Shown here: positions 45,381-53,672 of the stretch, piece by piece
How positions within the stretch are numbered: position 1 is the stretch's first letter
Layout: every line of letters begins with the position of its first letter
Assembly: GCA_035550055.1 (NCBI GenBank)
Contig: DASZRO010000095.1
Location: 46,042-110,041 of the forward strand
Direction: 5' to 3'
From: Mycobacteriales bacterium
GTDB lineage: Bacteria > Actinomycetota > Actinomycetes > JAFAQI01
DNA length: 64,000 bases
Made by a program: the position numbers and the translations under genes
The notes under the pieces: model-generated
What the model saw: the letters and a program-made list of their open reading frames with translations, nothing else
Databases searched by the model: none
What the model was told of the DNA's origin: nothing

Positions 45381-45563
45381 CTACAGCCCGATCAGATGCA
45401 GTGCGTGGCTGAGCACACCCTTGATCAAGCTGTTGATCCAGTTGCCGCTGAGCACTTCGTAGAGAGCCGCAGCGAAAGCGCACGCCGCCACCGTGCCGAT
45501 GCAGTACTCAGCGGTCGTCATCCCGTCGTCGCGGGCACGCAGTGCCCGAATCACCCGAGCCAT
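45381..45563 (-). CDS. DUF4244 Flp-like pilin
   Basis: This 60-residue protein has a short basic leader and then G|MTTAEYCIGTVAACAFAAAL. It has the Flp prepilin cleavage glycine, Glu at +5 and Tyr at +6, followed by one hydrophobic helix and a short tail. This is almost certainly the major subunit of the pilus. Its stop abuts the TadE start. The prepilin peptidase (TadV type) that would process it is not in the window. A 143-nt gap separates it from tadC, so it may have its own promoter for high expression. Confidence 0.88.
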   Translation of the reverse strand: MARVIRALRARDDGMTTAEYCIGTVAACAFAAALYEVLSGNWINSLIKGVLSHALHLIGL

Positions 45564-45706
45564 AGCCGTCTCCTTCCCCTCCGGCCGCCGGCCGGTGCGG
45601 GTCGCGGCAGGATGCCGCGACAGGTCGAGCGTCGGGTCGTGGCGAGCTCCCGCTCGGGTCGCCCGGGACTGTTGTGGACGACGTCGTGAGCGGGAAGCGA
45701 TGTGGC

Positions 45707-46357
45707 TCAGCGAAGGTGGGTGACGAGCCCGACGATCACGGGAACCACCGCGACGAGCACGAACGCGGGCATGAAGCAGAGTCCGAGTGGGATGACGATC
45801 CAGATCGACGCCTGCTGCACCCGCTGCTGGATCCGGCTGTGACGTTGGGCGCGAAGTCGGGCCGCGACGCGTCGCAGGTCGTCCGCGACGCTCGCACCGC
45901 TGTGCGTCGTGCGCCGCGTCATCCGAGCCACCGGCTCGAGCGCGGGGTCAACCGCCCAGGCCTGCCACGCTTCACTCGCCGGCGCGCCCCGGCGCAGCGC
46001 CGCGGCCGCGGCGAGGCAAGCCTCCCGGGTGACGTCGTCGCCGGCGACGCTTGCCGCGTCGAGCGCCGCGGGCATGGGCAAGCCCGCGGCAAGGCAGCCG
46101 GCGATCAGCTCCACGACGGCCGGAACCACATCCGGCGAGGCGCGACGAGGGCGCGGGTTCGGTTTCGCGACGGTCACGACCCCGATGGCGCACGCCAGTC
46201 CGACGGCCAGGCCGACGACTCCGTGGAAGCCGACGAAGCAGACCACAGCCGTCGCGACCGCGAAGGCCGGGCGCAGCCCTGCGGGCCGGCGACCCTCATC
46301 AGGTGGGTGCCCACGCGCCGGCGCCACGGCTCTCAGCCGCCGTTGCGCTGACGTCAT
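45707..46357 (-). CDS. type II secretion system F-family protein (TadC-like)
   Basis: This 216-residue inner-membrane platform protein of the Tad system has N-terminal membrane segments at about 20-55, a T2SF cytoplasmic domain (ELIAGCLAAGLPMPAALDAA) and a C-terminal membrane pair. The ATG at 46357 overlaps the tadB stop by 4 nt; an ATG four codons upstream is possible. TadB and TadC together form the membrane base on which the pilus is built. Confidence 0.87.
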   Translation of the reverse strand: MTSAQRRLRAVAPARGHPPDEGRRPAGLRPAFAVATAVVCFVGFHGVVGLAVGLACAIGVVTVAKPNPRPRRASPDVVPAVVELIAGCLAAGLPMPAALDAASVAGDDVTREACLAAAAALRRGAPASEAWQAWAVDPALEPVARMTRRTTHSGASVADDLRRVAARLRAQRHSRIQQRVQQASIWIVIPLGLCFMPAFVLVAVVPVIVGLVTHLR

Positions 46358-47157
46358 CCCAGCGCCCATCTGGTCAACCGGCGGCTCGCCACGATGCCGA
46401 GGCAGTCCAGGATGATTGCGCCGGCGAGCAGGCCCCAGCCGACCGGGCGATACAGCAGAAGGTGAAGCGGATCGGCTCCGATCGCCTGCCCGAGGCCGAG
46501 TCCGATCAGCGGAAGGCCCGCGAGGAGCATCATCGTCGCCTGCGGGGCGGCCATCGCGGCCTGCATCTCCCGCCGAAGCGCATCTTCCCGGTCCATCGCT
46601 TCACCGAGCCTTTCGAGCACGAGCGCGACGCGACCTCCTGCCGCCTCGGTGACCCGCCAGGCCGCGGCAACCATTCGCAGCCGGCCGGCGCCAGGTGTGG
46701 CGGCGCCCGCTTCGAGCTCGGCGGCGGCGCTTGCGCCCACGTCGACCGATGCGGCGGCGGCATTGAGCAGCGACGCGAGCGGACCGGCGTTCTCGGCGGC
46801 GGCGACAAGCGCCTCTTTGGCCGTGCGGCCGGCGCGAAGCTCCGCGGCGAGAGCGAACGTCACCTCGACCACCGCCGCTTCGCAGGCGAGACGACGCCGG
46901 TTCGCCAAGCGCCTCGACCGCACCACGGACCCGATCGGGGGGACTAGTCCGGCTGCGGCGGCGAACCCGATCGGCACGTGGGCGGCCACGAGCCCGGAGC
47001 CGAACAACCCTGCGACGATCAACGACGAGCCGTGGGGCCGCGTCGCAGCGGGCGGCTCGGGTGCGGACTGGAGCACGGCGAGCCGACTGCTGGCCCGCCG
47101 AGGCCGGCTCAGCAGAACCGCCGCGACCACGAGTACCGCCGCTGCCCAGGTGGTCAC
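46354..47157 (-). CDS. type II secretion system F-family protein (TadB-like)
   Basis: This 267-residue partner of TadC has an N-terminal membrane segment, a second hydrophobic stretch (LIVAGLFGSGLVAAHVPIGFAA), a T2SF domain with ALAAELRAGRTAKEAL, and two C-terminal membrane helices (MMLLAGLPLIGLGLGQAIG and following). It overlaps both tadA and tadC by 4 nt. Actinobacterial Tad loci keep these two short paralogues. Confidence 0.88.
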   Translation of the reverse strand: MTTWAAAVLVVAAVLLSRPRRASSRLAVLQSAPEPPAATRPHGSSLIVAGLFGSGLVAAHVPIGFAAAAGLVPPIGSVVRSRRLANRRRLACEAAVVEVTFALAAELRAGRTAKEALVAAAENAGPLASLLNAAAASVDVGASAAAELEAGAATPGAGRLRMVAAAWRVTEAAGGRVALVLERLGEAMDREDALRREMQAAMAAPQATMMLLAGLPLIGLGLGQAIGADPLHLLLYRPVGWGLLAGAIILDCLGIVASRRLTRWALG

Positions 47158-48311
47158 GGCGCGGTCAGGCGTTCGTCCAACGCGTCAGCCATCGGGCCAC
47201 GCACGACGCGATCGGACTCGAAGACGAATGCCGGCCGCACGGACGCCATGCCGTCCGCGCCGGGAGTCAGCATCCCGAGCCCGGCCATCCGGCGACGGCC
47301 ATCCGCGGAGCGTGCCAGGTGGAGCACCACGTCGACGGCGGCAACAAGCAAGCTGTGCGCGGCCGCCCGCGGCACCCCCGCTTGACCGCACAGCGACTCG
47401 ATCCGCGCCGGCAGGTGCTCGGCACGGTTGGCATGAACGGTGCTGCAACCCCCTTCGTGGCCGGTGTTGAGCGCGGCGAGCAGGTCGAGCACCTCTCCGC
47501 CACGGACCTCGCCCACGACGAGTCGGTCCGGACGCATGCGCAGCGCCTGGCGAACCAAGACGTCGAGGGTGACCGCCCCGACGCCTTCGGAGTTCGCCGG
47601 CCTGGACTCGAGGCGTACGACGTGCGGCCGGTCGGGTCGCAGCTCGGCGGCGTCTTCGACGAGCACGATCCGCTCGTGTTCTCCGACCAGCGACAACAGG
47701 CTCGACAGCACCGTCGTCTTCCCGCATCCGGTGCCGCCGGTCACCAGGAACGCCAACCTCGACGCGACGACCCGCCGCAGGAGGTCCGCGCCGGCGCTCG
47801 GCACCGAGCCGGCAGCAACCAGCGCTTCCATCGTGAAGACCCGACGCGGGGGCACCCGCAGCGAGATGCACGTCCCTTCAGGGGCAAGTGGCGGCACGAC
47901 GGCATGGACCCGCGTGCCGTCGGCGAGTCGCGCGTCGGCGTACGGCGCAGCATCGTCGAGTCGGCGCCCAGCCGCGGCGACCAACCGGATCGCGAGGCGG
48001 CGTACCGCCGCTTCGTCGGCGATCCGCAGCCCTGACTGGACCAGCCCCTCGCCGCGATCGACCCACACCGGTCCCGCACCGTTCACCAAGACGTCCGTCA
48101 CCCCCGGCTCGGCGAGCAGCGGCGCGAGCTGCCCGGCGCCGCCGAGCTCCGCGGCAAGCACCCCGGAGACGTCGAGCAGTGTGGACAGGCCGGCCGTCGG
48201 TGCCTCGTCGCGGACCGCAGCCGCGAGGGCGACCGGGTCGTAGCCGTCGAATCCGTGAGCGAGCCGGCGCCGGACCCGACCGGCCAGGTCCGGATCGCCG
48301 AAGGACGTCAC
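47154..48311 (-). CDS. TadA/CpaF-family secretion ATPase
   Basis: This 385-residue hexameric motor powers pilus assembly. Walker A is GGTGCGKTT near residue 200, Walker B includes LVVGEVRGGEVLDLL, and an Asp box (LVEDAAELRPD) and His boxes (MGSTVHANRAEH-like, here CSTVHANRAEHLPARI) are present. The N-terminal domain (DVLVNGAGPVWVDRG) is the usual CpaF ring domain. The GTG start overlaps the ssd stop by 4 nt. The gene is annotated TadA or as a secretion ATPase in relatives. Confidence 0.93.
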   Translation of the reverse strand: MTSFGDPDLAGRVRRRLAHGFDGYDPVALAAAVRDEAPTAGLSTLLDVSGVLAAELGGAGQLAPLLAEPGVTDVLVNGAGPVWVDRGEGLVQSGLRIADEAAVRRLAIRLVAAAGRRLDDAAPYADARLADGTRVHAVVPPLAPEGTCISLRVPPRRVFTMEALVAAGSVPSAGADLLRRVVASRLAFLVTGGTGCGKTTVLSSLLSLVGEHERIVLVEDAAELRPDRPHVVRLESRPANSEGVGAVTLDVLVRQALRMRPDRLVVGEVRGGEVLDLLAALNTGHEGGCSTVHANRAEHLPARIESLCGQAGVPRAAAHSLLVAAVDVVLHLARSADGRRRMAGLGMLTPGADGMASVRPAFVFESDRVVRGPMADALDERLTAP

Positions 48312-49375
48312 GCCGCCACCGCAGCAGCACCGACGGCAGACAGCACGGCGGCGCAGGCGCTGGCCAGCGAACCGCGACCACCGCGCAGCGGCGGCTCGCC
48401 ACGAACGGCGGCCTGACGGACGGCCGGATCCGTACGCAGCGCAGCGACGACCTCCAGGCCGAGGCTTGCCCCGACGTCGCCTGCCGGCAGGTTTGCACCG
48501 CCGGCGTCCCGGACGACGAGCCGCGGACTGAGCGCCCGGTCGCCCAGCGCGGCCAGCAGACAGCAGGCCGCCGCGACCGGCCTCACCTCGGCCGGCACGA
48601 TCAGAACGGTCTCGTCGACGGCGTCCAGCAGGCGTTCGGCGACGACTCCCCCGCAGCGAGGCAAGTCGACCACGACCGTGGCGAACGAGCGTTTCGCCGC
48701 CTCGGTCACCGCGTCGATCGCGGCGGGGTCGATGGGCGGCGAGGTCGCCAGATCAGATCTGCCCCAGGCGAGCACCGCAGTCGACCCGACCCGGCACAGC
48801 GCGCCGGCGAACGAGTCAGGGTCGAGGCGCCCGCGCGTGGTGATCACGTCGCCCCACCGCAGCCCGGCGCTCGCTTCCGCCCCGAGCAGGACGTCGAGGC
48901 CGCCGCCGAGCGGATCGCCGTCGATCAGCACGGCGCTCGACCTGGCGGCGGCGGTCATCGCGAGCGCCGCCGAGAACGTCGACGTGCCGGCTCCGCCGCA
49001 GCCGCCGAACACGCCGATGACCCGACCGCTCGTGCCCAGCGGCCGATCGCAGCCGCGCAGCTCTTCCACGAGCTCGGCTTCGTCGGCGGGCAGTCGGATG
49101 AGGCGATGAGCGCCGAGGGCGAGCGCGGCTTGCCACGCACGGCCGTCCGGTTCGCCGTCGGCGACGACCACCACCCGATCGCGCCGGGGCAGTCCGGCCG
49201 CCGCGAGCGCGACGACCACGTCGGCGCCCGCGAGAACCACCGCCGCCTGCCGCCACGCCCCTCGAACCGCGGAGCTGTCGCGCTGGAGCTCACATCGGGA
49301 ACCGGCAAGCGCGGCGAGCCGGCCGACATTGGCGGCCAGACCGTCGCGGGCGGTCACCAGCAGCGCTCCCGCCAT
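48308..49375 (-). CDS. ssd: septum-site-determining protein Ssd / CpaE-like ATPase
   Basis: This 355-residue MinD-superfamily protein has an N-terminal receiver-like region without the phosphoacceptor pattern, then the deviant Walker A region VIGVFGGCGGAGTSTFSAAL and DGDPLGGGLDVLLG. It resembles M. tuberculosis Rv3660c (Ssd), which affects septation, and also CpaE/TadZ, which localises Tad machinery. In the tad operon its job is probably polar or septal placement. It is the first gene of the unit; the 350-nt region before it holds the 6C RNA. Confidence 0.87.
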   Translation of the reverse strand: MAGALLVTARDGLAANVGRLAALAGSRCELQRDSSAVRGAWRQAAVVLAGADVVVALAAAGLPRRDRVVVVADGEPDGRAWQAALALGAHRLIRLPADEAELVEELRGCDRPLGTSGRVIGVFGGCGGAGTSTFSAALAMTAAARSSAVLIDGDPLGGGLDVLLGAEASAGLRWGDVITTRGRLDPDSFAGALCRVGSTAVLAWGRSDLATSPPIDPAAIDAVTEAAKRSFATVVVDLPRCGGVVAERLLDAVDETVLIVPAEVRPVAAACCLLAALGDRALSPRLVVRDAGGANLPAGDVGASLGLEVVAALRTDPAVRQAAVRGEPPLRGGRGSLASACAAVLSAVGAAAVAA

Positions 49376-49488
49376 GGGCGCCAGCCTGGATTACCTGACG
49401 TACCCGGAGTCGGGCCGTCTTGGCCCCTGTGGACGACGCAGCAGGGGGAAGTGGATCTGGGGGTGAAGTCGGCCGGGGGGCGAACACA

Positions 49489-49554
49489 GGACGGCCCCCG
49501 CCGGGGGGGTAGCGGGGGCCGTCTCAAGGCCCGGCTCCGGGGGGGTTCGAGCCG
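49489..49554 (-). ncRNA. 6C small RNA (two hairpins with C-rich loops)
   Basis: On the minus strand two adjacent hairpins each have a loop with seven consecutive C. The first, 49554-49530, has a 7-bp stem CCGGCTC/GAGCCGG and loop GAACCCCCCCG. The second, 49522-49489, has a 12-bp stem GACGGCCCCCGC and loop TACCCCCCCG. This is the defining structure of the actinobacterial 6C RNA. Its place between an ssd homologue and a HAD-family gene is the same as in mycobacteria. The second hairpin may also terminate transcription. The 5' end is not determined. In mycobacteria, C-rich loops pair with target mRNAs, including panD and dnaB. Confidence 0.88.
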
Positions 49555-49712
49555 GACCAGCTCTGTGTCATCGAGCCAGGTCAATGCGTGCTGAGCGAGG
49601 TCTGCCCCCGTCGGCGCCACCGCAAACCTCGGATTTGCAAAGCTCCCTGTGACGCCTTGGTGAACTTCCCTGCGGGGTCGTGGATAGCCCTCGAATCTGG
49701 GGCGGAAGTGTC

Positions 49713-49718
49713 TATCGT
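49713..49718 (+). promoter_or_regulatory. candidate -10 element (TATCGT) for the HAD phosphatase gene
   Basis: TATCGT is followed by 6 nt and the GTG at 49725, with no ribosome-binding site at a suitable distance; this suggests a leaderless transcript. Confidence 0.4.
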
Positions 49719-49724
49719 GACCTC

Positions 49725-50522
49725 GTGTCCGATTCCGCGGCGTTCTTCGACCTGGACAAGACGATCATCGCGACGTCCAGCACGCTCGCGATGGGCAAGT
49801 CGTTCTACGCCGCGGGCATGATCGGCCGTCGCGCGGTCCTCAAGGGGGCCTACGCGCGGCTGATCTACCACCTTGGCGAAGTCGACGCCGAGAAGATGGA
49901 CCGGATGCGCGACGACCTGGCCCGGGCCGTGGTCGGCTGGGAAGCGGACAAGGTGCGCGAGGTCATCGACGCCGACCTGCTCAACCTGATCAACCCACTC
50001 GTCTACGACGAGGCGGCGGCGCTGATCGAGTCCCACCACGCCGCGGGTCAGGCGGTCGTGATCGTGTCCAGCAGCGGCGAAGAAGTGGTGGGCCCGATCG
50101 GCGAGCTGCTCGGCGCCGACCACGTCGTGTCGAGCCGGATGGTCGTCGAGGACGGCCGGTACACCGGCGAGGTCGCCGTCTACGCGTTCGGTCCGTACAA
50201 GGTCGAGGCCATGCGCGAGCTGGCCGAGCGGTACGGATGGGATCTCGCCGACTGCCACGCCTACACCGACTCGGCCACCGACCTGCCGATGCTCGAGGCG
50301 GTCGGCCACCCGCACGCGGTCAACCCCGACCGCAGCCTGCGCCGCGCGGCCAGCGAGCGCGGCTGGGAGATCCTCGACTTCCGTCACCCGGTGCCGCTGC
50401 GGGAGCGGTTCGGCAAGCTCGCTGCCCCGCCACGACCGGTCGCAGTGGGCATCGCGGCGGGTGCGGTCGTCGCCGCGGCGGCGGGCTGGCGGGCGATCTC
50501 CCACCAGCGCAGCGCAGGCTGA
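49725..50522 (+). CDS. HAD-superfamily hydrolase, subfamily IB (SerB-like)
   Basis: This 265-residue protein shows HAD motif I as FFDLDKTII, motif II as VIVSSSGEEVVGP, and motif IV in YTDSATDLPMLEAVGHPHAVNP. Subfamily IB includes phosphoserine phosphatase-like and lysophosphatidate-type enzymes, so a phosphomonoesterase role is expected but the substrate is unknown. A C-terminal hydrophobic stretch (PVAVGIAAGAVVAAAAGW) suggests membrane association. GTG 49725 gives the normal N-terminus MSDSAAFFDLDKT; GTG 49680 would add 15 unconserved residues. Confidence 0.88.
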   Translation: MSDSAAFFDLDKTIIATSSTLAMGKSFYAAGMIGRRAVLKGAYARLIYHLGEVDAEKMDRMRDDLARAVVGWEADKVREVIDADLLNLINPLVYDEAAALIESHHAAGQAVVIVSSSGEEVVGPIGELLGADHVVSSRMVVEDGRYTGEVAVYAFGPYKVEAMRELAERYGWDLADCHAYTDSATDLPMLEAVGHPHAVNPDRSLRRAASERGWEILDFRHPVPLRERFGKLAAPPRPVAVGIAAGAVVAAAAGWRAISHQRSAG

Positions 50523-50586
50523 GACCGCTGAGATCTGCGGCCAGGGCTTACGGTTGCGCCGCAGCGTCCTCGGGGAGGAGATCACC

Positions 50587-51009
50587 GTGGCATCGACGCG
50601 TGAGTACGGCGGACAGGGCGACCCGGTAGGCGCACAGACCCTCGGCGAGCTGGTGGCGACCGCGACCCGAGATCTGTCGTTGCTCGTGCACCACGAGATC
50701 GATCTCGCCAAGGCCGAGCTCGCCGAGGAGGCGAAGAAGGCCGCCGTCGGCGCCGGTCTGGCTGCCGGCGCGGCCGCGTTCGCGCTGCTCGGCCTGCTGA
50801 TGGTGTGCTTCGCGGGCGGTTTCGGGATCGCGGCCGCCGCCGACATCCCGGTGTGGGCCGGCTTCCTCTGCGTGACCGGCGTGTTCGTGGTCGTCGGCGG
50901 CGTACTCGGGTTCGTCGGCGTACGCGCATTCACGAAGATCAACGGTCCCGAGCAGACGGTTTCCACCGTCAAGGAAGGGCTGGCCTCGCTTCGCCACCGC
51001 CGGGGGTGA
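50587..51009 (+). CDS. phage-holin-superfamily small membrane protein (actinobacterial holin-X type)
   Basis: This 140-residue protein has a helical N-terminal region (DLSLLVHHEIDLAKAELAEEAKKAA) followed by two membrane segments (AAFALLGLLMVCFAGGFGI and VWAGFLCVTGVFVVVGGVLGFVGV). This layout matches the actinobacterial phage-holin 3_6 type, which is chromosomal and not tied to phage. The GTG has a strong GGGAGGAG site 6 nt upstream. It lies between the HAD gene and the epoxide hydrolase, as in mycobacteria. Its function is unknown. Confidence 0.82.
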   Translation: MASTREYGGQGDPVGAQTLGELVATATRDLSLLVHHEIDLAKAELAEEAKKAAVGAGLAAGAAAFALLGLLMVCFAGGFGIAAAADIPVWAGFLCVTGVFVVVGGVLGFVGVRAFTKINGPEQTVSTVKEGLASLRHRRG

Positions 51010-51021
51010 CACGCTGGCGCG

Positions 51022-51942
51022 ATGGCACGTGAGCGGCGGCTCGTCGAAGAGTCCGCGGTGCTGCTGCCCGGTCCCTGGACCCATCGCAACATCAACGCGA
51101 ACGGGATCAGGCTGCACGTAGCCGAGGCCGGATCCGGGCCACTGGTGTTGCTGCTGCACGGCTTTCCGGAGTTCTGGTGGAGCTGGCGCCACCAACTCGT
51201 CGCGCTCAGCGAAGCCGGATACCGCGTCGTCGCTCCCGACCTGCGTGGATACGGCGCGAGCGACAAGCCGCCACGCGGGTACGACGCTCCCACCCTGTCC
51301 GCCGACCTCGCCGGTCTGGTGCGAGCACTCGGTGAGCGCAGCGCGGTCTTCGTCGGTCACGACTGGGGCGGCCACCTCGCCTGGTCCACCGCTGCGCTGC
51401 ACCCGCCGGTCGTGCGCAAGCTCGTCGTGTGCTCGATTGCGCATCCGCTGTGCATGTACGACGCCCTGCGCGCCACCAACGCGCAGCGCCGGGCGAGCGG
51501 CTACATCGCCCGGTTCCAGCTGCCGTGGCACCCGGAGCGGTGGCTCGTCGACGACGACGCGGCCAACGTGGCGAGCCTGCTGCGCAGCTGGGGTGGACCG
51601 GGCTTTCCCGACGAGGAGACCGAACGACGCTGCCGAGAGGCGATGCAGATCCCGTACGTGCCGAATCGGGCGCTCGAGTATTACCGCTGGTCGGCACGCT
51701 CCCTGGGACGCACCGACGGGCGCCGCTACCGGCAGGCGATGACGAGAACGATCACCGCACCGACGCTTCAGCTGCACGGCGAGCTCGACCCGTGCGTGCT
51801 GCCGGCGACCGCGCAACGGTCGAAGCGCTGGGTCACCGGTGGTTACGTCTGGCGGGAGCTGCCGGGCCTCGGCCATTTCCCCCACCAGGAGGACCCGCAA
51901 CTGGTGACCGAAGAGCTGCTCGGCTTCATCGGCGAAGGCTGA
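51022..51942 (+). CDS. epoxide hydrolase-type alpha/beta hydrolase (EphE-like)
   Basis: The 306-residue protein has the oxyanion motif LHGFPEFWW, the nucleophile Asp in VFVGHDWGGHLAW, an acid in HGELDPCVLP and the catalytic His in GLGHFPHQED. A nucleophilic Asp with an HGFPE loop is the mark of epoxide hydrolases or dehalogenases. The position before marP equals that of mycobacterial ephE (Rv3670). The substrate is unknown. It is convergent with the next gene, with 3 nt between. Confidence 0.9.
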   Translation: MARERRLVEESAVLLPGPWTHRNINANGIRLHVAEAGSGPLVLLLHGFPEFWWSWRHQLVALSEAGYRVVAPDLRGYGASDKPPRGYDAPTLSADLAGLVRALGERSAVFVGHDWGGHLAWSTAALHPPVVRKLVVCSIAHPLCMYDALRATNAQRRASGYIARFQLPWHPERWLVDDDAANVASLLRSWGGPGFPDEETERRCREAMQIPYVPNRALEYYRWSARSLGRTDGRRYRQAMTRTITAPTLQLHGELDPCVLPATAQRSKRWVTGGYVWRELPGLGHFPHQEDPQLVTEELLGFIGEG

Positions 51943-51945
51943 GAG

Positions 51946-52452
51946 CTACTGACCCGGCGCGATGTTCGCTTCCTGAGTGACGTACTGCGCGCGGCGGATC
52001 CAGAAGATCCCGTGGTAGACGACCGTTCCGTCGTTGAAGGTGAGCTGGCCACGGCGGATCAGCCGCGAGAACCAGCCCTGGTTGGCGCTGCCGATCCGTA
52101 CCACGCCGGGTCCGCGGTCGTAGCTCGCCAGCAGCTTGCCTGGCCGGTGGAACGGCAGATCGCGATAGACGTAGACGTGCTGGTCGGTGACGAGCACGAT
52201 CCGGTGGAAGTAGAAGCTGAGCAACGAAAGGGCGGCCTCCACGGCCCCGCCGAGGCTGGGCACCAGGTTGGCGAGGTCCTCGACCAGGCCGACGGTCAGC
52301 ATCGTCGACAGGTTGTTGAACGTGAAGGCGACCGCGACGGCCTGCTCGCTCAAATGCGCGCGGCGCGCCACCCGGCCGGCCATGCGCTGGTTGTAAGGGG
52401 TGACGGCCACCCTGCGCCCCGGCGCGCCGGCGTACTCGTTGCTCGCGTCCAC
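51946..52452 (-). CDS. uncharacterised protein, possibly PH-like
   Basis: This 168-residue protein has no signal peptide. A weakly hydrophobic helical part (NNLSTMLTVGLVEDLANLVPSL) is followed by a beta-rich half with IVLVTDQHVYVYRDLPF and GQLTFNDGTVVYHG. The pattern hydrophobic-TDxHVYVY recalls the strands of bacterial PH-like domains, but this is only a resemblance. It lies 41 nt downstream of marP on the same strand, so it could be its operon partner. In M. tuberculosis no such gene occupies this place as far as I recall. Confidence 0.6.
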   Translation of the reverse strand: MDASNEYAGAPGRRVAVTPYNQRMAGRVARRAHLSEQAVAVAFTFNNLSTMLTVGLVEDLANLVPSLGGAVEAALSLLSFYFHRIVLVTDQHVYVYRDLPFHRPGKLLASYDRGPGVVRIGSANQGWFSRLIRRGQLTFNDGTVVYHGIFWIRRAQYVTQEANIAPGQ

Positions 52453-52493
52453 GACCGGAACGTAGTCGAACTCGGCGCGCCGAGTCTGGCGAA

Positions 52494-53672
52494 TCAGTCG
52501 CAGCTTTGCGTCGACACGTCCGCGTCAGCGCTTCGACCGGCACTGGCGTCGGCCTCGACCTGCGCCGCGGTGAGCGCGTAACCCGTCGTGGGATCGTCGA
52601 TCGCCGCGGCGAAGACGACGCCGGCCACCTCTCCCGAGGTGGTGATCAGCGGCCCGCCGGAGTTGCCCGGTCGCACCTTTGCGTAGAGCGCGTAGATCTG
52701 GCGAGTGACCTGACGGTTTTGGTAGATGTCCGGGCCGCGGGCGTTCTGCACGTCGCGCACGCGGGCCGGACCGAGCGTGAGGCCGCCGTTTTCCGGGTAG
52801 CCGGCGACCACGGCGGGATCGCCGGTCGACAGCGCCCCGGCGAACGGCAGCGCGGTGAGGTCGAGGTTCGGTACGAGCAGGACCGCGATGTCGGTGCGCG
52901 GGTCGTACACCACGACCCGGGCCGGCAGCGTGCGGCCATCGATCGTCTGCACCGACGGGTTCTGGACTCCCGCGACGACGTGCGCGTTGGTCATGACCCG
53001 ATCCGGCGCGTAGACGAAGCCGCTGCCCTCGAGCTGACGCGAGCACGACTGGGCGATGCCGGTGATCTTGACGACGTCCGGTTCGTCACGGCGTACGGCG
53101 GCGCTGCGCGCCAGCCCGGGCGGTGGCGGCTTGACCTTCACGGTGTGGGGCGTGGAGATCCCGCCGAACACCTCCGGCAGCCCGTCGCGGTCGAGCAGCC
53201 GCCGGAAGGACGAGAACCAGGTGGTGGCGCCGTCGGGCATCACCCGGTCCACGCCGCGCAGGATGCTCGAGTGCCTGATCTCCTTGGCCACCCCGCCCGC
53301 CGCGCTCTGCGCGAGCGACGCGCCGACCAGCCAGGCCACGAGCAGGACGGAGATGACACTGACTGCGCCGCCGGCCACCGAGTCGAGGGTGCGCAGCGGG
53401 CGCCAAGTGAACTCCTTGCGGATCGCGACACCGATCAGCGTCGCGACGAGCTGCCCGAGCATCGCGCACACCACGACGGCGAGCAGACCGAACATCGCCG
53501 GACCCAACCCGACCCTGATGTTGCTGTGCAGTGAACTGGCGTACTTCGCGCCGAGCGCGCCCCCGCCGAGGAACCCGACGAAGGACAAGAACCCGACGAT
53601 GAACCCCTGCCGGTAGCCGCTGAAGGCGAAACCGACGCAGATGACCAGCAGTACCCAGTCGAGGGTGTCCAT
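52494..53672 (-). CDS. marP: MarP-like membrane serine protease
   Basis: This 392-residue protein has a CvpA-like N-terminal domain with four membrane segments (about 5-120) and a chymotrypsin-fold protease outside. Catalytic His231 (TNAHVV), Asp261 (RTDIAVL) and Ser338 (GNSGGP) are present. Cys210 and Cys391 are in positions that match the regulatory disulfide of M. tuberculosis MarP, a protease needed for survival in acid. The ATG at 53672 overlaps the nudix stop (TGATG), and the longer frame upstream is a shadow. The neighbour TlpA-like protein could set the redox state of the disulfide. Confidence 0.93.
   Translation of the reverse strand: MDTLDWVLLVICVGFAFSGYRQGFIVGFLSFVGFLGGGALGAKYASSLHSNIRVGLGPAMFGLLAVVVCAMLGQLVATLIGVAIRKEFTWRPLRTLDSVAGGAVSVISVLLVAWLVGASLAQSAAGGVAKEIRHSSILRGVDRVMPDGATTWFSSFRRLLDRDGLPEVFGGISTPHTVKVKPPPPGLARSAAVRRDEPDVVKITGIAQSCSRQLEGSGFVYAPDRVMTNAHVVAGVQNPSVQTIDGRTLPARVVVYDPRTDIAVLLVPNLDLTALPFAGALSTGDPAVVAGYPENGGLTLGPARVRDVQNARGPDIYQNRQVTRQIYALYAKVRPGNSGGPLITTSGEVAGVVFAAAIDDPTTGYALTAAQVEADASAGRSADADVSTQSCD

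Larger units (their letters stand above)
49376..49724. other. 349-bp non-coding region holding the 6C RNA and a divergent promoter
   Basis: No coding sequence is supported here. The centre holds the two C-loop hairpins of a 6C RNA on the minus strand. The right end holds the -10-like box of the HAD gene. The stretch 49400-49480 is G-rich on the + strand and unexplained. Confidence 0.6.

Noticed and set aside
49530..49554. GGTTCGAGCC resembling a tRNA T-loop
   Set aside because: No acceptor, D or anticodon arm can be formed around it. It is part of the first 6C hairpin.
50587..51009. Prophage remnant, because of the holin-like protein
   Set aside because: No other phage gene is present, and this holin-X family is a normal chromosomal gene in the same context in many actinobacteria.
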